DNA of 64,000 nt from Gluconacetobacter asukensis (lineage in GTDB: Bacteria > Pseudomonadota > Alphaproteobacteria > Acetobacterales > Acetobacteraceae): NCBI RefSeq assembly GCF_014174375.1, contig NZ_JABEQE010000017.1:1-64000 (forward strand), given 5' to 3'. How positions within the stretch are numbered: position 1 is the first letter of the stretch; each line of letters starts with the position of its first letter. This document shows, piece after piece, positions 52,924 through 61,157 of this stretch. The position numbers and the translations under genes were made by a program. The notes under the pieces are model-generated. The model ran no database searches. It was not told where the DNA came from and saw only the letters and a program-made list of their open reading frames with translations.

Positions 52924-55334
52924 GGCCAGGCTTCCTCGTCGCTGGGATCGCCCAAGGGCGGCAGCCCGTCCGCCGCCAGCATGGCGACACCGAAGACGGG
53001 CCCGGCCGAATGGTCCGGATCGGGGCGGAACGTGATGGCGACCGGCCGGCCCGCCGCGGTCAGCGCCGCCGGCAGTGGATAGCGGACGCTGAAAAAGCGG
53101 TCGGGATGCCCGGCCTCCAGCATCTGGCGGGCGAGGACGGCACCATTGGCGAGGATGGCGAAGCGGCGGTCGCGCTCCCCGCCCCAATAGGTGACCTGCA
53201 ACACGGCCGGGCCGGGCCGCGTGCGCATCGTGAACGTGAAATGCCCGCCGGACCGCGCATCCCGCCCGTTGCGGCCGCGATAGACGACCGGGAAGGACAG
53301 CGCGCTGCTCAACGCATGGTCCCGTTCGGCCTGCATCTCGCCGGGGTGGAAGACGTCCGCCGCATGGGTATCCAGAACGCGGCGACGTTGCTCGGCCGCC
53401 CGGAAACGCGCCTGCTCGCGCGTCCATTCCTCGGCCGTGAACACGGGGAGGTAGGGTGCCGCCCGCCGGTCGTGCTGGGCATGGAACGCGCTCAGCAGCA
53501 GGTCGCCAGGCCGCCCGGCGCCTTTCGTCCGCCACGTTCCCGGCGCCTCACCGGGAACCAGCGACCCGAGGGCTGCCTCGCTCACCAGGGCGGGGGCCGG
53601 GCCGTCGAACGGCGCATCGACCGAGCCGAGATCGGCGGCGAGCACGGTCGGGCCGTGCAGGAAGGCGATCATGCGGGGATCGTCGTTCGCCGCCTCGGCC
53701 CGCAGCGGCAGGTCGAGGATGAGCTCGATCACGTCGCCGGCCCTCCAGACGCGCCGGAGGACGACGTAGCCATCCTGGCGCCCGCCCGTCTCCGCCACGC
53801 CGTTCACGGCCAGCGTCACGCCCGGACACCAGGCGGGAACGCGCAGGCCGAGCGTGCGCTCCCCCTCGCCCGCGCCGCCTTCCACGGCAAGGCGGACCGT
53901 TCCGCTGTCGGGATAGGCCGTCTCGAGCCTGAGGCGCATCCCGCCTTCCTCCCACCGCACGCGCGATGGGATGAAGAGATTGACCAGGAGCGTCGTGCGA
54001 CCGACCTGCCAGTAGATCGAATCGCCATGTTTCGCATGGCTCTCCATGCCCGTCCCGACGCAGCACCAGAAATCGTCGAACGACGTGGAATACTGGCGCG
54101 CCGCGCCCGCCATCATGGGCGTCATGTAGCAGAACATGCCGGTGCGCGGGTTCTGCGCGGCGCGGATATGGTTGAGATGCGTGCGCTCGTAATAATCGAA
54201 GAAGCGGCTGTCGCCCGACTGGCCGTAGAGCTGGCGGGTCAGCTTCAGCATGTTGTAGCTGCTGCACGTCTCGCAGGTCTGCTCGGTGAGATGACGGGAG
54301 ATCGTGTCGGGCAGCGGGAAATATTCGCGGTCGCCATTGCCGCCGATGACATAGCTGTAGTGCCGCGTCACGCTTTCCCAGAAGGTGCGCGCGGCCGTCA
54401 GGGCCCTGGCATCGCCCGCTACTTCGTGGAGACGGGCCAACCCGACGAGTTTGGGAATCTGCGTGTTGGAATGCAGGTTGGCGAGATCGTCCCGCCCTTC
54501 CTGAAGCGGATCGAGCACCCTGCCGTCATGGATGAGGCGCGCGAGGCGAAGCCAGCGGGCCTCGCCGGTCCGGGCGTAAAGCTCGGCGAAGCTCTCGTTC
54601 AGACCGCCATATTCGCACGACAGCACGGCCTGAAGCTGCTCGTCGTGCAGCGGGGCGAGGATGCCCTCGATATAGCCGCCCAGCCGAATCATGATCCCCT
54701 GGGCGTGGAGATCGCCACAATGGGCCTGCGCGTCGAGAAGCCCCGCGAAGAGCTTGTGCCAGTTATAGAGCGGCGACCAGGCGCCATTCAGGTCGAAACC
54801 GGTCGAATGGATGCGGCCGAGGCGGATCTGCTCGAAGGCCACCTTGCCGGGCAGCGTGCGACCGTTCTGTATGCAGGTGAATCCCGCGACATATCCCACG
54901 GGGTCGCGCGACTGGCAGGCGACGAGTTCCGCCGTGATGTAATGGACGCGGCGCCTTGCCTCCACGTTGCCCGTCTGCGCGTGGCAGAGGCTCAGCGCGC
55001 TGAGGTAGTGGCCGAGCGTATGGCCGGCGATCGTCTCGCCTTCCCAGCCGCCATAGGCCGCGCCTTTCGGCTGCAAACCCGCCTGCTCGCGATAATTATG
55101 CAGCAGACGGTCCGGGTCCAGGCGCAGGAGATAGGCCGTGTTGACATCCTGCGCCACCAGCCAGGGCGACGGATCGAGCCGCACGTCGCGCATCGGGACG
55201 GCAGTCGCGACGCCCTCGCGCGCCGGGTCGGCCGCCTTCGCCTCCCCCCGCCGGGAGTCTGGAAAGGGAAGCCCGGAAACAGGAAGAACGGCGCCCGCGC
55301 TCAGAAGCGCCCTGCGGGACAGCGAGCCCTTCAT
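52920..55334 (-). CDS. Glycoside hydrolase family 127 (beta-L-arabinofuranosidase-like), secreted
   Basis: This protein of 804 residues starts with a Tat-type signal (SLSRRALLSAGAVLPVSG). The GH127 zinc site of HypBA1 is recognisable: E355-T-C357 (TCETCSSYNML) and C424-C425 (DFWCCVGTGME), the first of this pair aligning with the catalytic cysteine. GGNGDREYF probably carries the acid/base glutamate. The family removes beta-L-arabinofuranose, classically from arabinosylated hydroxyproline of extensins. It is coupled by ATGA to M24 peptidase genes on both sides (55331-55334 and 52920-52923), which is unusual and informative. Confidence 0.92.
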   Translation of the reverse strand: MKGSLSRRALLSAGAVLPVSGLPFPDSRRGEAKAADPAREGVATAVPMRDVRLDPSPWLVAQDVNTAYLLRLDPDRLLHNYREQAGLQPKGAAYGGWEGETIAGHTLGHYLSALSLCHAQTGNVEARRRVHYITAELVACQSRDPVGYVAGFTCIQNGRTLPGKVAFEQIRLGRIHSTGFDLNGAWSPLYNWHKLFAGLLDAQAHCGDLHAQGIMIRLGGYIEGILAPLHDEQLQAVLSCEYGGLNESFAELYARTGEARWLRLARLIHDGRVLDPLQEGRDDLANLHSNTQIPKLVGLARLHEVAGDARALTAARTFWESVTRHYSYVIGGNGDREYFPLPDTISRHLTEQTCETCSSYNMLKLTRQLYGQSGDSRFFDYYERTHLNHIRAAQNPRTGMFCYMTPMMAGAARQYSTSFDDFWCCVGTGMESHAKHGDSIYWQVGRTTLLVNLFIPSRVRWEEGGMRLRLETAYPDSGTVRLAVEGGAGEGERTLGLRVPAWCPGVTLAVNGVAETGGRQDGYVVLRRVWRAGDVIELILDLPLRAEAANDDPRMIAFLHGPTVLAADLGSVDAPFDGPAPALVSEAALGSLVPGEAPGTWRTKGAGRPGDLLLSAFHAQHDRRAAPYLPVFTAEEWTREQARFRAAEQRRRVLDTHAADVFHPGEMQAERDHALSSALSFPVVYRGRNGRDARSGGHFTFTMRTRPGPAVLQVTYWGGERDRRFAILANGAVLARQMLEAGHPDRFFSVRYPLPAALTAAGRPVAITFRPDPDHSAGPVFGVAMLAADGLPPLGDPSDEEAWP

Positions 55335-56485
55335 CCGAAGGGCTGCTCGAAGCGCACGGCCGGTTCCGTGAACCAGCGCGGGCCGTCTTCCGTGACGTAA
55401 AAATGATCTTCCAGCCGGATTCCGAACCGGTCGGGCACCACGATCATCGGCTCGATCGACGCGCAATGGCCTAGCCGCAGGGCCGTCTCATTGCCGCGCA
55501 CCAGATACGGCGTCTCGTGAATCGAGAGGCCGACGCCGTGCCCAGTCCGATGCGGCAGGCCGGGCAGCCGGTAGCCGGGGCCAAGGCCATGGCGCACCAG
55601 CACGGCGCGGGCGGCGTCATCGACCGCATGGCACGGCGCCCCCGGCCGAGCGGCGGCGAAGGCGGCGCATTGCGCCTCCCTCTCGATCGCCCAGATGCGC
55701 GCCTGTTCCGGCTCCGGGACTCCGAACGCGTACGTGCGGGTGATGTCGGCGTGATATCCGTCGATCCGGCACCCCATGTCCACAAGCACGAGGTCGTTCT
55801 CGCCGAGGACCTGGTCCCCTTGGATACCATGCGGGAACGCCGTGGCCTGACCGAACTGGACGGCGCAGAAGGTCGTGCCGTCGCGCGCCCCGAGATCGCG
55901 ATGCGCCTGATCGGCGAACCGACGCACCTCGCTCGCCCGCATGCCGGGGCGCAGGGACGCAAAGACGGCCTTGTGCACGGCGAGCGTCAGGCCCATCGCG
56001 TAACGGATCAGGGCGATCTCGGCCGGTTCCTTGACCGTGCGCAACGTGTCGATGACCGGCACGTCGTCGAGAAAGACAAGATCGGGCCGCGCGGCACGCA
56101 AGAGGGTAGCGAAACGCAGCGACATGTCCGGATCCAGGACGACGCGCTGCCCGGCTTCCAGCGAGGCCAGCATGATCGCCGCGGCGGACTCGTCCTCCTC
56201 CCACGTCAGGACAGGAAGCGGCAGGCGCAGACAGTCGGCAAGCGAGCCGGTCTCGAACCGGGGGCACAGGATCCAGGGGTCGCCCGAGACAGGGATCGCC
56301 AGGGCCACCAGCCGCTCCGTCGCGCTCCACGGTACGCCGCAGAAATAGCGCAGGCTGTCCCCGGCGTTGACGATGAGCGCGTCCGCCCCCCGCGCGCGCA
56401 ACAGGGAGCGCGCGGCCTCGATCCGTCCTGCGAACTGGTCCGGCCCGATGGGGGGTGGGGCCTCGGCATTGCTTCCCATGGTCAC
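55331..56485 (-). CDS. M24-family Xaa-Pro peptidase (prolidase/aminopeptidase P-like, short form)
   Basis: This 384-residue metallopeptidase has a creatinase N-domain (about 15-150) and a pita-bread catalytic domain. Metal ligands are D236, D247, H316, E345 and E359 (LVLVDMGCRIDG, HADITRTY, GHGVGLSIHE, SIEPMIV, RLEDHFYV). It lacks a signal peptide and is cytosolic. It probably cleaves Xaa-Pro dipeptides or short peptides. An ATG two codons in (56479) is equally possible. It is the first gene of the operon, with a good promoter and palindrome just upstream. Confidence 0.92.
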   Translation of the reverse strand: MTMGSNAEAPPPIGPDQFAGRIEAARSLLRARGADALIVNAGDSLRYFCGVPWSATERLVALAIPVSGDPWILCPRFETGSLADCLRLPLPVLTWEEDESAAAIMLASLEAGQRVVLDPDMSLRFATLLRAARPDLVFLDDVPVIDTLRTVKEPAEIALIRYAMGLTLAVHKAVFASLRPGMRASEVRRFADQAHRDLGARDGTTFCAVQFGQATAFPHGIQGDQVLGENDLVLVDMGCRIDGYHADITRTYAFGVPEPEQARIWAIEREAQCAAFAAARPGAPCHAVDDAARAVLVRHGLGPGYRLPGLPHRTGHGVGLSIHETPYLVRGNETALRLGHCASIEPMIVVPDRFGIRLEDHFYVTEDGPRWFTEPAVRFEQPFG

Positions 56486-56519
56486 TTGCTCGCTGACGTT
56501 AACTCTATTTCTTTAAAAT

Positions 56520-56547
56520 AGTATACGATAGACGGATTTTCCGTCAA
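56520..56547 (-). promoter_or_regulatory. Sigma70-type promoter of the peptidase/GH127 operon
   Basis: On the minus strand TTGACG (56547-56542) and TATACT (56525-56520) are separated by 16 bp and lie about 35 bp upstream of the M24 start. This is the best promoter match I found in the window. The -10 is part of CGTATACT, which also occurs upstream of the TonB receptor at 61066. Confidence 0.65.
56531..56545. promoter_or_regulatory. 15-bp palindrome overlapping the promoter, probable operator
   Basis: GACGGA-TTT-TCCGTC is a perfect inverted repeat with 6-bp arms, lying between the -10 and -35 hexamers and overlapping the -35. That position suits a repressor. It could alternatively be a weak hairpin after the POT transporter gene (stop at 56563), but no U run follows. 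Confidence 0.5.
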
Positions 56548-56562
56548 TTCGAGGCACGCGTG

Positions 56563-58053
56563 TCATGAGGCATCCATATGCGGAAACCTGTCTCGCGCGA
56601 ACTGCTTTTCCCAATGTCCCAGCACAGGCAGCAGGGCGACGGCACCCGTGAAGGCGGCGGCGATGAGCAGGGCGAGGTCACGCAGCAGCGGTACGTAGGC
56701 GGCGGCGCCGACCATTGCCCCCGGCTGCCCGCCGATCGCGGACAGGACGCTACCCGCATAGAAAGCAAGCGCCCACAATAGATAAAGCGACCCCATCATG
56801 AAGCCGGACAAACGCGCCGGAACGTAGCGCGCGATGATGGCGAGCCCCAGCCCCATGGTCAGGAGCTCGGCGACCGAGGCGAAGCCATAGGCCACCACCA
56901 TGACCCAGCCCGACACGCGGGCCTGCGCCTGCGCGGCGCAAAGCCACCAGATCATGAACGCCACCATGCCCAGCCCCAGGCCGACCACGATCTTCCAGGC
57001 GAGGGAAAGATCGCGTCCCCTGCCGGCAAGCACCCTGTAAATCCAGGCCAGGAAAGGGCTCGCAGCGAAGATCCAGAGCGGATCTAACGCCTGGAACTGG
57101 CCGGCGCTCAGATGGAAGAGGACTCGCCCGCCGAGATGGAAATCGCCGTCCACCGCACGCAGCGCGAAAAGCGTGAGCGACGTGGCCTGCTGCTGGTAGA
57201 AAAGGGCATATAGCATGGTTTCGGCGCACAACAGATAGGCGATCCGCAGCCCCGCCCGCTCGCCTCGTTCCACCCGGCGATAGAGCCAGATCCAGGCGAG
57301 GACGATCAGTCCCCCGGCAGCCCATACGCCATCGAGCGCCAACCTCCCGTCGCCGAGCACGGCCACGGACGAGATAAGACACAGCACCGTGCCAGCCGCC
57401 ACGATCGCCGCTGCACGCCGGTCGGCCGGCGCCCCGTCGAGCGGGCCGTCCCGTCGGGCGAGCCAGTCCGAGCGCAGCATGTAATAGCCGAGCCCGACAC
57501 CCAGCCCGGCGGCGCAGACGAAGAAGGCGACGGATGGGCCGAAGCGATCCTGAAGCCACGGGCACAGGAGCATGGCCACGGACGATCCGATATTCACGAA
57601 CATGTAGTAGATCGTGAAGGCCGCATCGAGTTCGGCGTCGTCGCCTTCGTAGATCTGGCGCACGATATTGCCGGCATTCGGCTTGAAAAGGCCGTTCCCG
57701 GTTGAGATCAGCGCCATCGCCAGGATGAGCAGCGTGTGGTCGCGATCCACGAAACCGAGGCACAGATATCCCAGCGCAAGAAGTGCCGCGCCCGCCACCA
57801 TGCAGCGCCGGGCACCGATCAGGCGGTCGCCCGCAAGGCCGCCAAGGACCGGTAGCATATAGGTAAGCGCGGAAAAGGCACCGATCAGAAGCATCGCGTC
57901 CGCATCGGAAAGGCGCAGACGCTGGACCATATAGAGCAGCAAGATGGCCTGCGTGCCATAGAACCCGAAACGCTCCCAGAGCTCGATCGCCAGGATGACA
58001 CCGAACGACCGTCCCCGGGATGGCATGTCGGGGGCACGGGAAACGACGGGCAT
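56563..58053 (-). CDS. POT/PTR-family proton-coupled di- and tripeptide transporter
   Basis: This 496-residue transporter has 12 or more TM segments. The ExxER proton-coupling motif is at residues 24-28 (ELWERFGFYG). GGLAGDRLIGARR and FKPNAGNIVRQIY match the DtpT/PepT signature. It imports di- and tripeptides with protons. Placed between the TonB receptor and the intracellular M24 peptidases, it would carry proline-rich peptides made by periplasmic cleavage. A terminator at 58075-58106 separates it from the receptor gene, so it has its own promoter. Confidence 0.94.
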   Translation of the reverse strand: MPVVSRAPDMPSRGRSFGVILAIELWERFGFYGTQAILLLYMVQRLRLSDADAMLLIGAFSALTYMLPVLGGLAGDRLIGARRCMVAGAALLALGYLCLGFVDRDHTLLILAMALISTGNGLFKPNAGNIVRQIYEGDDAELDAAFTIYYMFVNIGSSVAMLLCPWLQDRFGPSVAFFVCAAGLGVGLGYYMLRSDWLARRDGPLDGAPADRRAAAIVAAGTVLCLISSVAVLGDGRLALDGVWAAGGLIVLAWIWLYRRVERGERAGLRIAYLLCAETMLYALFYQQQATSLTLFALRAVDGDFHLGGRVLFHLSAGQFQALDPLWIFAASPFLAWIYRVLAGRGRDLSLAWKIVVGLGLGMVAFMIWWLCAAQAQARVSGWVMVVAYGFASVAELLTMGLGLAIIARYVPARLSGFMMGSLYLLWALAFYAGSVLSAIGGQPGAMVGAAAYVPLLRDLALLIAAAFTGAVALLPVLGHWEKQFARDRFPHMDAS

Positions 58054-58074
58054 GGCGGTATCCGTAAGCTATGG

Positions 58075-58106
58075 AAAAACGCCTCCGGACCCGATGTCCG
58101 GAGGCG
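58075..58106 (-). terminator. Rho-independent terminator of the TonB-receptor gene
   Basis: On the minus strand an 11-bp perfect GC-rich stem (58106-58096 with 58090-58080) and a 5-base loop are followed by TTTTT. It lies 30 bp after the receptor stop and 22 bp before the POT start codon. Confidence 0.9.
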
Positions 58107-58135
58107 GTGTCAAGCAAGGGGGCAGAAGTCGGCGA

Positions 58136-61066
58136 TCAGAATATCCGGCCGACCTGCATGAACACATAGCGGCCGATGATCTCCTCCGGATACATCGAAA
58201 GCGCGGTGTTGGACGCGCCGTCCGGAACGAAGGGCGGCTTCTTGTCCAGGATGTTGTTGACGCCGAGCTCGATCTGCCAGTCGGGCAGGTTGTAGCTGAT
58301 CGTCACGTCATGGGAGAAGACCCCCGGCACCTTGCAGTATGCATAGACCTTGCAGGAAAGATCGTTCGACCCGTCGTTGAACTTCATCCCGCCGGTATAG
58401 CTCATCATGTAGGTCAGGCTGAACCGGTCATGCGACCAGGTGGCGGTGGCGTAATCGCGGACGCGCGGGAAGCCGTAGCCATTCTGGTAGAGCAGGCGAC
58501 CAGCGTAATTGTACCAGGTGCCCCCCGGCTCGTTCTGCTGCAGGTACCCCACGATCTGCTGGAAGTTGTTGTTCAGCATGAGCGAGTCGTGCTTCGTCAG
58601 CCGGAACCGGTAGCTGAGGTCGAAATCGATCCCGTTCGTCCGCAGGCCGCCCGCATTCTCATACGTATCGTTTACCTGCGTCAGTTGCCCGGCCGAACTA
58701 CGCTGAGAGACCAGGTTGCAATAGGACGGGCCGACACCAGTGTAACACTCGTCCACGATGAACTGGACCGGAACCTGAAGGATCGTATTCTTGACCGTGT
58801 AATGCCAATATTCGACGGAGGCCGTGAGGTTCGGGATCCAGCGCGGCGTGATCACGGTACCGAACGTGTAGGTCCGTCCTTCTTCAGGCTTCAGCGCAGA
58901 ATTGCCGCCGCCGAGAGTCGGAATCTGGCTGGAATTGGCGTTGACGAAGGTTGCGGTGTTGATGCCCTGAGAGGCGCACTTGGCAACTACCGCCGCCGAA
59001 TAAGACCCGTAGCTCGACGCCTGTGCGCATGGATCATTGCCGGAATTGTAGCCGATCTGATGACCCGAATAGAGTTCCGTCAAGGTCGGTGCGCGGAATG
59101 ACGTGCCAAGGGTCGCGCGAAAGCGGATATCGCTGATCGGGGCATAGTTGATGCTCGCCTTCCAGTTATAGGCGTCGCCGAACGTATTGTAATGCGACCA
59201 GCGCCCCTGACCGTCGATCGTCAAGTCATGCGCGAACGGCACGTTGCGGAGCAGCAGGAGATTGCTTTCGATATAGGCTTCCGTGACGTCGTATCCGCCG
59301 CCGGTATAGGTCGCGCCGCCGCCGAGATCGCCGTTCACCGCCAGGGGATCGGGCTTGTAGCTGGCCTGCTCGCTCCGATGCTCCAGCCCCATCGCGACGC
59401 CTAAATGGCCGCCACCCTGCCAGGGAAGCTTGGCGAGACGGTTGTTGTGCACGCGCGCGTTGAAATCGCGCATGTAATAGGCGCTATGGTCGACCTGCGT
59501 GTAGCGCAGGTAATTGGCTGCCTGGCCGCTATAGGCCTGGAACGGGTTGACGAGGACGCAGCCGGCCGACGACTTGCAGATGGAAGGATTATAGACGACC
59601 GCACTGTTGGGATCGGCCGGATCGACCTGCTGCGAGCCCAGCTCGTCGAGATAATGAGCGTAGTTCTCCATGTTCTCGGTCGAGAGCTTGGCAAGACTCT
59701 CGCCGTAGGTCATGGAGACGTCGTAATGCCAGTCACCGACGATCCGCCCCTTGGCGCCGCCGATATATTGCCACGTATCGAACGCCTCTTCGTACTTGCG
59801 TGGTCCGATATCGGAGAAACGCTTGTAGAGATCGACGTCCTGACCCCAGATATTGTAAGGGTTTCCCGCCGGCAGCACCACCGAGGTTTCCAGCGTGGAG
59901 GGGTACGACGCGCCAGTCATCGGGTTCCCGGCGAGCGTATTCATCGCGTCCTTGTGCGTGTAGCGTACGGACGAGTAGAAATCGACGTGTTCGTTCAGTT
60001 CGTAATGCGCATCGCCAGCCAGAACACCCTGCTGGAGGGAGTTCGTCAGCATCTGCTCCGAAGCGAAGTTATAGCGGTCGCTCGTCGAGAAATTGTGGAA
60101 CCCGTTGGCACCGCCGCCGGTGCCGTTGCTGACGAGATCGAAATTGCCGCTGGGATCGATAACGCGCGTATTCATCGGGATCGAGCTGCCGACCGCCGCA
60201 TTCTCGCCTATTGCCGGATCAGAATTCCATGGCGTGGCCGACCAGTCGCGGTTCTTCTGCCGGATGCCGGACTGGGTCATGTAGGACCCGAACACTGTGA
60301 TGTTGCCGCGTCCGTGATCGAAGTCGAACCCCTTGTAGCCGGAGAGCAGCCCCATCTGGCCGTCGCCCTTGTCGGTGATCCCGCCGCGGATCGTGATATT
60401 CCCCTTCGTCGTATTGTGCCGCAGCTTGATGTTGATGACGCCGGCCACCGCGTCGGCACCATAGAGTTCCGATCCGCCATCCTTGAGGATTTCCACGGAT
60501 TCGACCATGTCCATGGGGATCGAGTTCATGTCGACGCACTGGCTGCCGTTGCCGAAGGTCGGCACCTGGCGCTTCCCGTCCACCAGGACCAGGACACGGT
60601 TCTGGCCGAGATTGCGAATGTCCGAGCACGACATGCCCAGTCCACCGTTCGTATTCGTATTATTCGTGCCGGAAGCACTGATGGACGGAAGACGCAACAG
60701 ATAGTCGCCCAATGTCGTGGCCGATGTCGACTGGATGTCCTTGGCGGTGATGGTCTGCACCGGATTCGCGTTGGAATCGGCGCGCTGAGAAAGCGCCGAT
60801 CCCGTGACGAGAATCGATTCATCGCGCGGCGCAACGAAGGCCGACGCTGCGCCGGATGACAGAGCGGCGGCGCGAACGGCAGGCTTGGACACGACGGTTG
60901 CCGCCGGTGCGGCAGAAGGGGCGGACACTGGAGCCGTATGCTTCACACGATGGCGGGTGTGGGTCTGGGTTTGCGCCGTCGTTGCGGCAGAAGCCCCGGA
61001 TGCGCAGACGACCGCGACACCCAACGACGTCGAAAGAGCAAGCACCTTTTTCAGATTGATTGTCAT
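58136..61066 (-). CDS. TonB-dependent outer-membrane receptor (large, catabolic type)
   Basis: This receptor of 976 residues has a signal peptide (MTINLKKVLALSTSLGVAVVCASGASA), a Thr/Ala/Pro-rich linker to about residue 85, a plug (ILVTGSALSQRADSNANPVQTITAKDI, then VESVEILKDGGSELYGADAVAGVINIKL) and a long barrel ending with YVFMQVGRIF. The QTITAKDI/YGADAVAGVINI type is that of receptors for oligosaccharides and peptides, not siderophores. Its neighbours point to glycopeptides or arabino-oligosaccharides. An ATG three codons upstream (61075) is possible. Confidence 0.93.
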   Translation of the reverse strand: MTINLKKVLALSTSLGVAVVCASGASAATTAQTQTHTRHRVKHTAPVSAPSAAPAATVVSKPAVRAAALSSGAASAFVAPRDESILVTGSALSQRADSNANPVQTITAKDIQSTSATTLGDYLLRLPSISASGTNNTNTNGGLGMSCSDIRNLGQNRVLVLVDGKRQVPTFGNGSQCVDMNSIPMDMVESVEILKDGGSELYGADAVAGVINIKLRHNTTKGNITIRGGITDKGDGQMGLLSGYKGFDFDHGRGNITVFGSYMTQSGIRQKNRDWSATPWNSDPAIGENAAVGSSIPMNTRVIDPSGNFDLVSNGTGGGANGFHNFSTSDRYNFASEQMLTNSLQQGVLAGDAHYELNEHVDFYSSVRYTHKDAMNTLAGNPMTGASYPSTLETSVVLPAGNPYNIWGQDVDLYKRFSDIGPRKYEEAFDTWQYIGGAKGRIVGDWHYDVSMTYGESLAKLSTENMENYAHYLDELGSQQVDPADPNSAVVYNPSICKSSAGCVLVNPFQAYSGQAANYLRYTQVDHSAYYMRDFNARVHNNRLAKLPWQGGGHLGVAMGLEHRSEQASYKPDPLAVNGDLGGGATYTGGGYDVTEAYIESNLLLLRNVPFAHDLTIDGQGRWSHYNTFGDAYNWKASINYAPISDIRFRATLGTSFRAPTLTELYSGHQIGYNSGNDPCAQASSYGSYSAAVVAKCASQGINTATFVNANSSQIPTLGGGNSALKPEEGRTYTFGTVITPRWIPNLTASVEYWHYTVKNTILQVPVQFIVDECYTGVGPSYCNLVSQRSSAGQLTQVNDTYENAGGLRTNGIDFDLSYRFRLTKHDSLMLNNNFQQIVGYLQQNEPGGTWYNYAGRLLYQNGYGFPRVRDYATATWSHDRFSLTYMMSYTGGMKFNDGSNDLSCKVYAYCKVPGVFSHDVTISYNLPDWQIELGVNNILDKKPPFVPDGASNTALSMYPEEIIGRYVFMQVGRIF

Positions 61067-61099
61067 ATGGGACACTCTCGATCAGCAAGTTTTGGATAA

Positions 61100-61127
61100 A
61101 GTATACGTTTCTCGATCGACATAAAAG
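61100..61127 (-). promoter_or_regulatory. Possible promoter of the TonB-receptor gene
   Basis: TATACT (61105-61100) lies 33 bp upstream of the ATG at 61066, in CGTATACT shared with the promoter at 56520. The -35 match (CTTTTA, 16-bp spacing) is poor, so an activator would be needed if this is used. Confidence 0.4.
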
Positions 61128-61157
61128 ATTTTTTGAAGCCCCCGTGCCCTGAGCCTG

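Noticed and set aside
50128-55400. Two long plus-strand open frames opposite the S9, M24 and GH127 genes
   Set aside because: Their composition is low-complexity and they lie exactly antisense to clearly conserved coding sequences.
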